From positions 806,001 through 870,000 of the forward strand of contig NZ_OZ253579.1 in NCBI RefSeq assembly GCF_965263005.1: a stretch of 64,000 nucleotides of DNA. Direction: 5' to 3'. The notes below the pieces were generated by a model. That model was given only the letters and a program-made list of their open reading frames with translations, was not told where the DNA came from and made no database searches. Both the position numbers and the translations under genes were made by a program. The stretch comes from Rariloculus sp965263005 (GTDB lineage: Bacteria > Pseudomonadota > Gammaproteobacteria > Steroidobacterales > Rariloculaceae). The first letter of the stretch is position 1, and every line of letters starts with the position of its first letter. Shown piece after piece: positions 35,502 to 44,217 of this stretch.

Positions 35502-37226
35502 ATGGTGAAAAAACCAATCAGGGTTTGGATGCCGATTCTGGCGTGGATGCTGGCTGCCTGTACGCAATCCACACCGCCGCCCGAAACCGACGAGGCGCCT
35601 GCATCGCAGCCCAATTTTCTGCTCATCTTCGCCGATGACCTCGGTTATACCGACATCGGCGCGTACGGCGGCGAAATTCGAACCCCCAACCTGGATGAAC
35701 TCGCGTCACGGTCGGTAACGTTCACGAATTTTCACGCACTCCCCATGTGCGCACCTACCCGCGCGATGCTGCTCTCGGGCACCGACCACCATGTCGCGGG
35801 GCTCGGCACCATGTTCGGCCCCAATTTCCTCCCGGGCCTGGAAGGCCGCGACGGCTACGAAACCTACCTCCACGAGAGGGTCGCCTCGCTGCCGGAACGC
35901 CTTGCCGAGGTCGGTTACCGTTCCTACATGGCCGGCAAATGGCACCTTGGCCCCGACCCCGGGCAGTGGCCGGTGGACCGGGGTTTCGACAGGTCATTCG
36001 TGCTGCTGCCGGGCGTAGGGAGCCACATGGTCATACCTGAACGTCAGTACGTGGAAAACAACGAATGGGTCGAACCCACGCAGGAAGGATTTTTTTCCAC
36101 CCGCTCCTACACCGACAAGCTCATCGGCTACATCGACGAATATCACGGCGACGGGCAACCGTTCTTCGCATACGCCGCCTACACGGCGCCGCATTGGCCG
36201 CTACAGGCCCCGCCCGACTTCATCGACCGCTACGCCGGCGTCTATGACGAAGGGTACGATGCGCTCCGGGTCGCGCGAGTGGAGCGGGCCGAGGCACTCG
36301 GCGTCGTTCCTGAAACCGACCCGGACTATTTCGAACCCGTCGGCCCGGCGTGGGAAGAGCTCAACCTCGAAACCCAGGCCCACTACGCCCGGCGAATGGA
36401 AATCTACGCAGCCATGGTGGAAAACCTGGATCACCACGTGGGCCGGCTGATCGACCACCTGGAAGACATCGGCGAGTTGGACAACACCGTCATCCTGTTC
36501 ATGTCCGATAACGGAGCCGCCAGCGAACAGATGGAGTACAACCCGAATATTTCCGCGCGCATCGAGCGGGAAAACAGCGACAATTCCCTGGAGAACCTGG
36601 GGGAAGCGGATTCCTACATCAGCTACGGCGCGAACTGGGCCCAGGCGGCCACGGCGCCCTTCAACCGATACAAGGGATACATTACCGAAGGCGGAACTCG
36701 GGTACCCGCGTTCATTCTCCACGGCAACGGCACGAATCCCACGGGGCTCGACGGCCAGTACCTCAGCGCCATTGATGTCGCCCCGACCCTGCTGGAACTC
36801 GCGGGCGCGACCGTCGACAGTACCTCGGTTCAGGGACGTGAGGTGGCTGCCGTCACCGGCCGGTCCTTTGCCCGCGTGCTCGGCGCCGATGCGACACCGA
36901 TCTATCCGGAAGACCACATCTTCGCTCTTGAATTGCACGGCGGCCGCTCGGTTGGCCAAGGGCGCTACAAGCTGGTTTGGGAGCAGCCCGCCGTCAACAC
37001 CTGGTGGCCGTTCGCGATACCGGAGAGCTGGTATCGTTGGCAGCTTTACGATCTGCAGACCGACCCCGGGGAAAGAAACGACATCAGCGCGGAACATCCG
37101 CAGGTGATGCGCCAACTGATCGACGCGTGGGAGGACTACGCCGATGCCAACCAGGTGGTTCGCGAAGTGCGAATCAACCAATTCGAACGATGGCAGACGC
37201 TTCCCGAAAACTACCCGAACCGCTGA
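35502..37226 (+). CDS. Arylsulfatase lipoprotein (AtsA-type)
   Basis: 574 aa. Lipobox MLAAC (Cys20) marks an exported lipoprotein. The sulfatase signature MCAPTRAMLLSG has the formylglycine-forming Cys83, with metal-binding Asp-Asp in LLIFADDLGYTD and Asp-Asn in ILFMSDNGAASE; YMAGKWHLG gives the Lys-His pair. The length and C-terminal layout (LYDLQTDPGERNDIS) match the AtsA arylsulfatase subgroup. Begins 69 bp after the TonB receptor, so the two may form an uptake and desulfation unit. The substrate is unknown. Confidence 0.92.
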   Translation: MVKKPIRVWMPILAWMLAACTQSTPPPETDEAPASQPNFLLIFADDLGYTDIGAYGGEIRTPNLDELASRSVTFTNFHALPMCAPTRAMLLSGTDHHVAGLGTMFGPNFLPGLEGRDGYETYLHERVASLPERLAEVGYRSYMAGKWHLGPDPGQWPVDRGFDRSFVLLPGVGSHMVIPERQYVENNEWVEPTQEGFFSTRSYTDKLIGYIDEYHGDGQPFFAYAAYTAPHWPLQAPPDFIDRYAGVYDEGYDALRVARVERAEALGVVPETDPDYFEPVGPAWEELNLETQAHYARRMEIYAAMVENLDHHVGRLIDHLEDIGELDNTVILFMSDNGAASEQMEYNPNISARIERENSDNSLENLGEADSYISYGANWAQAATAPFNRYKGYITEGGTRVPAFILHGNGTNPTGLDGQYLSAIDVAPTLLELAGATVDSTSVQGREVAAVTGRSFARVLGADATPIYPEDHIFALELHGGRSVGQGRYKLVWEQPAVNTWWPFAIPESWYRWQLYDLQTDPGERNDISAEHPQVMRQLIDAWEDYADANQVVREVRINQFERWQTLPENYPNR

Positions 37227-37360
37227 CCACGATCACGAACCGGCACCATACGGGGGCGAGCGCGCTTTCGGACTCTGTCTGATCGCCTGACTGCCGGAGG
37301 CCGGTGCCGCTCGTGTTGGCAGGTACAACTTCCAGGATCGGTGGAGCATGAGGGAGTGAC

Positions 37361-38413
37361 GTGGCGATGAGCGAGCGGCCGAGAATCGACCTTTACAGCG
37401 ACACGCAGACCCGTCCCTCTCGGGCGATGCGCGAAGCCATGGCGAACGCCGAGGTCGGCGACGAGCAGCGCAACGAGGACCCGACGGTGCGCGAGCTCTG
37501 CTCCATGGTCGCGGAGTTGCTCGGCAAGGACGCGGCGCTGTTCCTGCCCTCGGGCACCATGTGCAACGAGATCGCCTACCGGACCCACACGCAGCCGGGC
37601 GACGAGATCATCCTCCACGAGTCGAGCCACTCCCTGCACTTCGAGGGCGGCGCCCCGGCCGCGCTCTCCGGCGTGATGCTCCGCACCCTGCCCGGCGAGC
37701 GGGGGATGTTCACCGCCGACCAGGTGCGCGGGGCGGTCCGCGGCGACGGTCCGCACTTCCAGCGCTCGCGCCTCGTCTCGGTCGAGAACACCACGAATCT
37801 CGGCGGCGGGGCAGTATGGAGCGTCGATGCCCTCGACGGCATCTCCGAGGTCGCCCGCGAGAACGGGCTCTCCACCCACATGGACGGCGCGCGGTTGATG
37901 AACGCGGTGGTCGCTTCCGGTGTGCCCGCGGCGGAGTTCGCGCGCGGCTACGACTCGGCGTGGATCGACATGAGCAAGGGGCTCGGAGCGCCGGTCGGGG
38001 CCGTGCTGGCGGGCTCCCACGAGTTCATCGCCGAGGCGCTCCGGCACAAGCACCAGTTCGGCGGCGCGATGCGCCAGGCTGGCATCATCGCCGCGGCGGG
38101 TGTGTATGCTCTGAAGCACAACGTCGAGCGGCTCGCCGAGGACCACGACAACGCGAAGCGGTTCGCTCGGCTCATCGCCCAGATCGACGGCATCGGGATC
38201 GACCCCGACGCCATCGAGACCAACATGATCTATTTTGACGTGGCCGGCACCGGCCTCACCGCGCCGCAGGTGTCCGAACGGCTGCTGGAGCACGGCGTGC
38301 GCATCGGCTCGATGGACGAGCGCCTGATGCGCGCCGTCACCCACCTCGACGTCGACACGGCCGGGGTCGAGGAAGCGGCCCAGGCGCTGCGGGCGGTGGT
38401 CGGTAGCGCTTGA
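37361..38413 (+). CDS. Low-specificity L-threonine aldolase
   Basis: 350 aa PLP enzyme (fold type I, beta-eliminating lyase family) that cleaves threonine or allo-threonine to glycine and acetaldehyde. Family blocks: DLYSDTQTRPSRAMREAM, VGDEQRNEDPTV, ALFLPSGTMCNEIA, HLHFEGG-type SLHFEGGAP, VENTTNLGGGAVW, HMDGARL, and the PLP lysine in IDMSKGLGAPVGAVL. GTG (37361) and ATG (37367) starts are both possible behind AGGGAG. The codons are visibly more G/C-ending than those of flanking genes, hinting at a different origin. A DadA-like remnant abuts its 3' end on the other strand. Confidence 0.9.
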   Translation: MAMSERPRIDLYSDTQTRPSRAMREAMANAEVGDEQRNEDPTVRELCSMVAELLGKDAALFLPSGTMCNEIAYRTHTQPGDEIILHESSHSLHFEGGAPAALSGVMLRTLPGERGMFTADQVRGAVRGDGPHFQRSRLVSVENTTNLGGGAVWSVDALDGISEVARENGLSTHMDGARLMNAVVASGVPAAEFARGYDSAWIDMSKGLGAPVGAVLAGSHEFIAEALRHKHQFGGAMRQAGIIAAAGVYALKHNVERLAEDHDNAKRFARLIAQIDGIGIDPDAIETNMIYFDVAGTGLTAPQVSERLLEHGVRIGSMDERLMRAVTHLDVDTAGVEEAAQALRAVVGSA

Positions 38414-38423
38414 CCGAGGGCGC

Positions 38424-38675
38424 TCACCCCCCGAGGGCCGCCAGCCTGATGTACAGCGGTCTGTCCCGCCGCAGCATCCACAAGAACGATTTCAGCGTGA
38501 GACCAGGCGCAGGCAGCGGTGTCGCGAGCGACGGGAACACCCAACCCGTGTTTCCGAGCGAACAGCCGCCGCCAAGCGTTGAAGCGTCGATGAGGATGGA
38601 GTCCGCACCGAGTTTCTTAAGGTACCAGGCGGTGAAAAGGCCGACGACCCCGCCACCCACAACGCCGACGCGCAT
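38424..38675 (-). pseudogene. DadA-like FAD oxidoreductase N-terminal remnant (copy 2)
   Basis: 83 aa from MRVGVVGGGVVGLFTAWYL to YIRLAALGG, close to the first 80 residues of the gene at 31523-32770 and then abruptly terminated against the threonine aldolase gene. The remaining about 330 residues are absent. The DNA, including upstream sequence, is a copy of the dispersed repeat. Confidence 0.85.
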
Positions 38676-38796
38676 CAGACCGAATCCCGAGATGCCTGCT
38701 CTCGATAGCGCCGATTGTATCAACGTGACCTGGCGGCGGTTCGGCGCTCTGCCGCCGGGTAAGCGCCGAAGCGATGGCTTGGTTGTACCATACGCG
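38434..38796. repeat. Dispersed direct repeat, copy B
   Basis: Counterpart of 32529-32891, same orientation, offset about 5,905 bp, roughly 88-90% identical. Recombination between the two would delete or duplicate the TonB receptor, arylsulfatase and aldolase genes lying between them. Confidence 0.8.
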
Positions 38797-38946
38797 TTTG
38801 GATCGCTTCGATCGTCGCTCACGTATGATCGTTAGCCGGCGAATCCTGCGGTTACGTTGTATCGCTCGGGGTACGATTCGCAGCGCCGATGCGCTCGACT
38901 CAATTGGCGAGCATTCTTGTGTTTCGATTGAATAGGGAGTTGATTT

Positions 38947-39411
38947 GTGAAAGAAAAAGCGAGACTTGCCCTGGTACCGATCGTCCTGCTGGCTTCAGGC
39001 TTGGCGTGCGCTCAGGACGATCTGTTACGACCGGCGCGAGTGGCGCCCGACGCGATGTCCGGCCTAGGTCTGACGCCCGGCGACCCGCCAGTGCCCGAAG
39101 ACATGGTGGTATCTGGGGAACTCAATGCGAAGCGGAGCTTTCCGTTCAGCGGTGAGGAGTTGAGCGTTGTCATTTTCGAATCCACGCCGGCAAAGACGGA
39201 TCATACCGAGTCGCCGTTCCCGTTCGACGAGTTCATTTACGTATTGAGCGGCAAGCTCATTCTGACGGATATAGACGGCGCCGTGCAGGAATATGCGGTC
39301 GGCGATTCGCTCGTCGTTCCCAAGGGTTGGCGCGGTTATTGGGAAATGCAGGGCAACTATCGAGAATTGGTTGTCGTTATCGCGACTGAAGATACCAGCC
39401 CTCCGGAATAG
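38947..39411 (+). CDS. Secreted cupin-domain protein
   Basis: 154 aa. Signal peptide (1-22, LLASGLACAQ). The second half is a single cupin of the EutQ-like/cupin_3 type: FDEFIYVLSGKLILTDIDG, then AVGDSLVVPKGWRGYWEM. Metal-binding His residues of classical cupins are mostly missing (Glu and Lys take their places), so it may bind a small ligand rather than act as a dioxygenase. A TTG-free standard start is used: GTG at 38947 preceded by a GGGAG-type site. No clear operon partner. Confidence 0.8.
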   Translation: MKEKARLALVPIVLLASGLACAQDDLLRPARVAPDAMSGLGLTPGDPPVPEDMVVSGELNAKRSFPFSGEELSVVIFESTPAKTDHTESPFPFDEFIYVLSGKLILTDIDGAVQEYAVGDSLVVPKGWRGYWEMQGNYRELVVVIATEDTSPPE

Positions 39412-39792
39412 TTCCTGGATGGACGGGGCACGTTGATGGCCTGTCCAAAAATGAATGCGCCAGACGAGCGAAGCAATCGGACGGGCTTCTCTCTAGCTAA
39501 GTGCCCGATACCAGGCTGCAGTTCAATGCGGGTCTCCATTCTCCCAGGTGTGAGATACGGTTCCTGGATTGGATGCAGGTTCCGCCGAAGCCATTGCTAC
39601 CTTCGCCGTGCCCGAATTGTCTCGTCACTGTCGCAAACACGGTGACCAGGTAGCGGCAGAGCACGACGGCGCCGTCATTTCTGTGCTTATTGTCGTGTTT
39701 CTTGCCACGTCATCGTCATTTCTTACAGGGTTCCCCGACACAACATGCTATCTTTCGCCCTGTGAACGGGGTATTGCGGGTTTCGTATCTTC
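39412..39792. other. Intergenic region without recognisable genes
   Basis: 381 bp between the cupin and DUF488 genes. Short open frames on both strands show no family resemblance. It marks the change from metabolic genes to the accessory region. Confidence 0.5.
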
Positions 39793-40674
39793 ATGTTTTA
39801 TTGGCGAAAAGTTCTTCTTGGGCTTTTGGAGGCACTTAATCGCAAGGTCCCCAAGACCGACCTGCAAAAATACCTGTTTCTCGTTTCTCGGGAACAAGAG
39901 AACCCCTCCTATCACTTCGTACCCTACCGTTTTGGGTGCTATTCGTTCCAGGCAGACGCCGACAAACGAACCCTGGCTAAGTACGGATTAGTCAGAGACA
40001 ACGACGAATGGGTTCTGGATTCACAGAAGCGATTCCTGCACGTCCTCAAACCGGCAGACCAGGCCGCCATAGATCAGGTAGTCCAACGTTTCAGGCGAGT
40101 GCGGGGCCGTGATCTCGTTCGGCACGTCTATCGAACCTACCCGTACTACGCGATCAATAGCGATATACGGGATGAAGTCCTGGATCCCGCAGAACTGGAG
40201 GCGGTCGAGGCATCGAGACCTGATGCACGATCGGCGCGTCTGTTTACCATCGGGTACGAAGGGCTGTCGCTTGAGCAGTTCTTGAACAAGCTCATTGAGC
40301 AGTCCGTGTCCGCACTCTGCGACGTCAGGCGAAACGCGGTAAGCATGAAGTTCGGATTCAGCAAACGTCAGCTTCAGCATGCTTGCGAGGGGCTAGGGAT
40401 TAGCTACGTTCACATGCCTGAGTTGGGGATCGATTCCCACAAACGCAAGCACCTGAATTCGCGCTCCGACTACGATTCCCTGTTCCGCGACTACACGGGC
40501 ACGACCATAAGGGAAAACGATGCAGCCCTCGATTCGATTGTTCGGCTTGTGAGCGACAACAGAAGAGTGGCATTGACCTGCTTTGAGGCTGATGCGAGCG
40601 ACTGCCATAGAGGCTGCGTAGCAAACGCGCTCCTCGCCAAGGCTGATTTTGGGCATCGCGTTGCGCACCTGTAG
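39793..40674 (+). CDS. DUF488-family protein with an N-terminal helical domain
   Basis: 293 aa. Residues about 150-290 are DUF488: LFTIGYEGLSLEQFLNKL, CDVRRNAVSMKFGFSKRQL, YVHMPELGI, and ALTCFEADASDCHRGCVA with the conserved Cys and Cys-His-Arg. Residues about 1-145 (LLGLLEALNRKVPKTDLQKY, PYRFGCYSFQADADKRTL) look like a winged-helix or SocA/Panacea-type antitoxin-like domain found fused to DUF488 in accessory regions. Function unknown; a role in nucleic-acid or conflict biology is inferred only from context. Confidence 0.78.
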   Translation: MFYWRKVLLGLLEALNRKVPKTDLQKYLFLVSREQENPSYHFVPYRFGCYSFQADADKRTLAKYGLVRDNDEWVLDSQKRFLHVLKPADQAAIDQVVQRFRRVRGRDLVRHVYRTYPYYAINSDIRDEVLDPAELEAVEASRPDARSARLFTIGYEGLSLEQFLNKLIEQSVSALCDVRRNAVSMKFGFSKRQLQHACEGLGISYVHMPELGIDSHKRKHLNSRSDYDSLFRDYTGTTIRENDAALDSIVRLVSDNRRVALTCFEADASDCHRGCVANALLAKADFGHRVAHL

Positions 40675-40974
40675 AAAATGCCCAATCGGTACCGACCGGA
40701 TCATCATGCTCGATCGCCGGCATTTTTTCGTCCTTCGAAACGCAGAAGGCAAACGCTTCGAGCTTGCTCCCTGACCGGTCATTGGTGACGGCGCCATACC
40801 TGCCCGGCGGGGAATGGGGTGAGTCTCATCCACGCACTCGCAATCGAAGAACTCCCGCGGGACAGCCGGGGTGATGTCGGTGCGGTGGCTTTCGAACGCC
40901 ACGCACAGCTTGCGCCAGGCTCCTGTTCGCCCAACAATAACCAGCGTCACCCTCCTGACGCCACGCGCCCACCG
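40675..40974. other. Intergenic region, possibly a decayed gene
   Basis: 300 bp between DUF488 and the pRiA4b-like gene. A minus-strand frame is open through it but shows no recognisable domain, and it also overlaps DUF488. I see nothing I can name. Confidence 0.4.
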
Positions 40975-41568
40975 ATGATCGAGCCCGTCGCACGCATCTA
41001 CATCGAGTTGCAGGATATCCAACCGAGGATATGGCGCCGCGTCGATGTCCCGCTCACGTCACACCTGCTCACCCTGCACAACATCATCCAGATCGCCTTC
41101 GGCTGGACCGACTCGCATCTGTTTCAGTTCTCCATCGGCAATCGCGACTACGGTGTTCCGAGCGAGGAGGACGAGTTCTGGGGCCTCAAGTTCTATCGGG
41201 CGGCGGGGCTGCGGCTGAGAACCCTGGTTGCGCGCGGCGTCGAGCGATTCCTTTACGTTTACGACTTCGGCGACGACTGGCGCCACGATATCGTCATCGA
41301 ACGCGTCAGCGAGGGTGAACCGCACATAGACTACCCGGTGTTCGTCGACGGCAAACGACGGGGTCCGCCAGAGGATGTGGGCGGTGTCGGCGGGTTCATG
41401 GAGTTTCTCGAAGCTGTCCGCGATCCGATGCACCGGGAGCACCGCGAAATGATCAGGTGGTACGGCAAACCCTTCGACCCCTTGGATATCGACGAGCGTC
41501 GCATTCGGATGGCCTTGCTCAGTCTGGCGCGCCGCCGCCGCGCTTTGATCTCGGGCTCAAGGAGCTGA
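40975..41568 (+). CDS. Plasmid pRiA4b ORF-3-like protein
   Basis: About 197 aa from the ATG at 40975, where family similarity begins (MIEPVARIYIELQDIQPRIW). Blocks RRVDVPLTSHLLTLHNIIQ, AFGWTDSHLFQF and FLYVYDFGDDWRHDIVIE, and the PPEDVGGVGGF loop, are diagnostic of this family, which occurs on plasmids and in accessory islands and sometimes as a transposon passenger. Molecular function unknown. The frame is open further upstream to 40819 but without similarity. Confidence 0.85.
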   Translation: MIEPVARIYIELQDIQPRIWRRVDVPLTSHLLTLHNIIQIAFGWTDSHLFQFSIGNRDYGVPSEEDEFWGLKFYRAAGLRLRTLVARGVERFLYVYDFGDDWRHDIVIERVSEGEPHIDYPVFVDGKRRGPPEDVGGVGGFMEFLEAVRDPMHREHREMIRWYGKPFDPLDIDERRIRMALLSLARRRRALISGSRS

Positions 41569-41615
41569 AAGGTGCTGGCGGATGGAAGCGACATCGAGAG
41601 CCGCAAACGCAGAAC

Positions 41616-42449
41616 TTACGTTGCCGATTTCTTCGAGGCGGATAACCGTAGCCCCAACGCACCCGTCACCTTCAGCACTGTCGCGAATGCAGGGTTCCCA
41701 TCTGCGCTAAGTGCCCTGTAAAGCGCTTCGCGAGCGAGGCCGGTCTCCTTAGCGACGCGACTCATGCCCCGATCCCTCGCCATCTGCCCCAGGTAATTTA
41801 CGAATTCCTTGGAATCGCCAGCGGCCAACGCCGCATCCATGCCGCGCTCCAGCTCGGTCCCGTCCTGCGACACCTCGACCGCGCCGGCTGCTTCCGCGAG
41901 TCCGAGGGATGCTTGTACCGGATTCGTAGGGAACCATTCATCCGGCAGGGCCCGCTTCTCCAGACTGCGGCGCAGATGCTCGTCGCACTCCGAAAGGAAC
42001 ACGTCCCAATCGTCCTTGCTCCTGAACGTAACTTCCCGTTGCTCAGGCACGTCGATCAGAACGGCCTTCTTGGATGCGCGCACCAGGCGCAGAACATTCA
42101 GAACCGTTCCAGGGCTCTTGCCATCCCATATCATGAGGCCAAACTCGGCGGCGCACGCCATCTCGCGATCCTTTGCGGCATAGAACTGGAAGTCTTTCTT
42201 CCGCCCCTTCGCCTTGACATGGCGCGTTTTCCATTGACCAATGTTGTTGCGACAGGAATCGCCGGAACAATAGACGGTGACGCGATCATAGCGCGCGTCG
42301 GCCAGATGCTTCTGCACAGCCTTGTCGGCGCCGTTGGCATCCCCAACCGAGACCGCCAAGCCCTTCTCAATCACATTATCGACTCTATCCCTGGCCGCTG
42401 CCGGCAAGCGGGAAACGCGCCGAGAACCGCCGATAAAGACAGTATTCAT
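41616..42449 (-). CDS. SLOG-like domain fused to a HigA-type antitoxin HTH
   Basis: 277 aa. Residues 1-125 resemble a SLOG (LOG/DprA-like Rossmann) domain: TVFIGGSRRVSRLPAAARDR, VSVGDANGADKAVQKHL, and the MIWDGKSPGTVLNVL segment, i.e. nucleotide-derivative binding. Residues about 210-277 (GDSKEFVNYLGQMARDRGMS, RVAKETGLAREALYRALS, FATVLKVTGALGLRLS) match the HTH addiction-module antidote (HigA2-like) family. A middle segment (about 130-200) is not recognised. Its start overlaps the end of the PRTase gene by 4 bp (ATGA, 42446-42449). The HTH probably binds the operon promoter; the 18-bp palindrome at 43076-43093 is a candidate site. No RelE-like toxin accompanies it. Confidence 0.72.
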   Translation of the reverse strand: MNTVFIGGSRRVSRLPAAARDRVDNVIEKGLAVSVGDANGADKAVQKHLADARYDRVTVYCSGDSCRNNIGQWKTRHVKAKGRKKDFQFYAAKDREMACAAEFGLMIWDGKSPGTVLNVLRLVRASKKAVLIDVPEQREVTFRSKDDWDVFLSECDEHLRRSLEKRALPDEWFPTNPVQASLGLAEAAGAVEVSQDGTELERGMDAALAAGDSKEFVNYLGQMARDRGMSRVAKETGLAREALYRALSADGNPAFATVLKVTGALGLRLSASKKSAT

Positions 42450-43036
42450 GAATTTCTCCGCACTTTTGTTATGGTCAGTACCCGAACGGCCTTGGCATTG
42501 CCCTGCGTCATCAGCAACTCCGCGATCGCGTTCATCGTCGCGCCGGAACGGTACAGATCGTCAAATAACAGGATACTCTTCCGCTTTGTGCGGGCCCTTT
42601 CGACGGCATACAGTCCTTCCAACAGCTCTTGTCGTCGGTTGCGGTCCATGGCGCCCTTTAACTGAGTCGGTGGGCGCGTGGTTGTCACGCATTCGGCAAC
42701 GGCCAAGTTCAACGCTTCGCCGAAGGCTTTGGCCAGAACGATGACCGGCTGGACCGGCCGAGAACCGGAGGGTGGAACGGGAACAATCAGATCGAACCTG
42801 CTTCGCGACCGCCTCAGGAAATCGGTTGCCGCTTCGACGATCTCTGTAACGGCTGAAAGATCGCCACGATACTTCAGACGAAATAACAGTTCGCCAAGTT
42901 CGGAACGCTTTGTGTCAAAGACATCGTGGCCATGCTCGTTAATGCCAACATGGGTACTGTGGAGGGTGTGGACATCCAGAGCGTAGCCCGATATCCAGTT
43001 CCCCACTATTCGCCTCGGATGGATTGCCGCGGCCAC
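42446..43036 (-). CDS. ComF-like phosphoribosyltransferase
   Basis: 196 aa. Type I PRTase fold: FDLIVPVPPSGSRPVQPV near residues 80-98 and the PRPP loop ILLFDDLYRSGATMNAI (about 154-170). It lacks the N-terminal zinc-finger of competence ComF proteins, and the upstream region (VHTLHSTHVGINEHGHDVFD, then LLFRLKYRGD) is typical of stand-alone ComF relatives. The GTG at 43036 is the likely start. Leads a two-gene operon with the SLOG-HTH fusion. The pair suggests processing or sensing of a phosphoribosylated or nucleotide ligand; substrate unknown. Confidence 0.8.
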   Translation of the reverse strand: MAAAIHPRRIVGNWISGYALDVHTLHSTHVGINEHGHDVFDTKRSELGELLFRLKYRGDLSAVTEIVEAATDFLRRSRSRFDLIVPVPPSGSRPVQPVIVLAKAFGEALNLAVAECVTTTRPPTQLKGAMDRNRRQELLEGLYAVERARTKRKSILLFDDLYRSGATMNAIAELLMTQGNAKAVRVLTITKVRRNS

Positions 43037-43075
43037 TGATGCTCATCTCCGTGCCCAGCCGTATGTCGCTGTCAA

Positions 43076-43093
43076 TGTAACCTATGGGTTACA
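43076..43093. promoter_or_regulatory. Palindromic operator candidate upstream of the PRTase-SLOG operon
   Basis: TGTAACC and GGTTACA are perfect 7-bp inverted repeats separated by TATG, located 40 bp upstream of the PRTase start. Size and symmetry fit a dimeric HTH regulator such as the HigA-like domain encoded by the operon. Confidence 0.55.
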
Positions 43094-43162
43094 ATGTGCC
43101 AAGGCCCTTCACCGCCTCACGCTAAGCGAACCATCCGGCGTACCAAACACGCACCGCGGGAT

Positions 43163-43640
43163 CTAGGGATAGTCGGCAGTAATGTAGTAGTGGTACGCGC
43201 CGTCGGGGTATCGCGGCGTTACACCAAACCGGCCGTTGCAACGGTAGAGGTCTCCCAAGCATTCCACGTATTCCCAAACCTTGCGAAACGTGCCGTCGTA
43301 GGGTCCCCCGGGCCGCTGGGGTGGGTTCCTGGCCGGAGCATCCATCTGCCCCGAACCGCTACGAGCCCGCTTTGCGGATCGTTCGGGTCCCGGTAGCCGT
43401 AATGCAGGTAGAAGGGGAACCCGTCCGCGGCGAATCCGCCGGCGATCATGTCCGCCGCGCCGTGCACGCCCTCGCCCAGGCGGTTGATGAGCCCTTCCGG
43501 AAGACCGTGATAGTGACAGGCGCCGGTGGGCTGCACGTGCGCGATGTTACGATTGCATCGATCGGGACCAAGCGAGGCTGCGGCCGCATTCCAACCGTCG
43601 AATCGGCATGAACGGGGCCACTTACTATGATCTTAACCGG
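43163..43640 (-). pseudogene. Decayed YHYH-domain protein
   Basis: Reading the minus strand, similarity to YHYH proteins begins near 43640 (FDGWNAAAASLG), passes through NIAHVQPTGACHYHGLPEGL and FYLHYGYRDPNDPQSGLVAV, then jumps frame around 43300-43345 to PPQRPGGPYDGTFRKVWEYV and ends YRCNGRFGVTPRYPDGAYHY. The defining YHYH is changed to CHYH, the N-terminal secretion part is missing behind a TAA, and there is a frameshift. YHYH proteins are secreted and of uncertain function. Confidence 0.7.
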
Positions 43641-43879
43641 GACGCCGTCCTCGCGCGCTACGACGCGCTTGACCCTGCGAGGTCCACGCGGGCTGGACGC
43701 CGGCGCATCTACAACCTCTCTCTCGCCACCTCGCCTCTCCCCGTTGTTGAAAACGGGGCAAGGTAGCGGGTTGTCCTGCGATGCTTCCTCCCTCGACACA
43801 ATCCGTCGAAAAGGGTGGCCGATTTGCCATGGAAGGAGTGGCCGGTTTGGCGTGGAATCAGCGGCCGAAATCCGTGGAA

Positions 43880-44006
43880 TACGTACGTCTTCGAGGCCGC
43901 TGTGAAAAGCGTTGGAGCGCAGAATCATGGACGACGCCCGGTGGAGGTAGAGGAACGCATCCAGGACCGGGCGGTCGTCCGGCGTGAGGCGGCGAACGGA
44001 TGACAT
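43880..44006 (-). pseudogene. N-terminal remnant of a GNAT acetyltransferase
   Basis: About 42 aa from ATG 44006: SSVRRLTPDDRPVLDAFLYL, then HRASSMILRSNAFHSGLED, the first helices of a GNAT-fold acetyltransferase. The acetyl-CoA-binding part is missing. It lies between the YHYH remnant and the insertion sequence, consistent with a decaying insertion hotspot. Confidence 0.5.
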
Positions 44007-44217
44007 GATGCTCAAGGTGCCGGCGGATAGAGACGCTTGAAGTCGTCGGTCATCACAGTCCTGTCCTCGCCTGGCCTGAGACCGTGGGCATTCAAGCGTT
44101 TGATCCACTAGGGCAGCGGATAGTCTGCCACATCGTCAGTTCGTGGGCGGCGAGCTGCCGAGTCGCCGCAGGCGCTACGGAACCTGTCAACGACTTTGAG
44201 ACACTGCCGATTGCGCT

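Noticed and set aside
37233..37315. CCGGCACC / GGTGCCGG complementary octamers after the arylsulfatase
   Set aside because: Separated by about 60 nt with no T-run; not a credible terminator.
40393..41022. 209-aa minus-strand frame overlapping DUF488 and the pRiA4b-like gene
   Set aside because: No recognisable domain and it overlaps two supported genes; I could not exclude decay of a real gene at 40675-40974.
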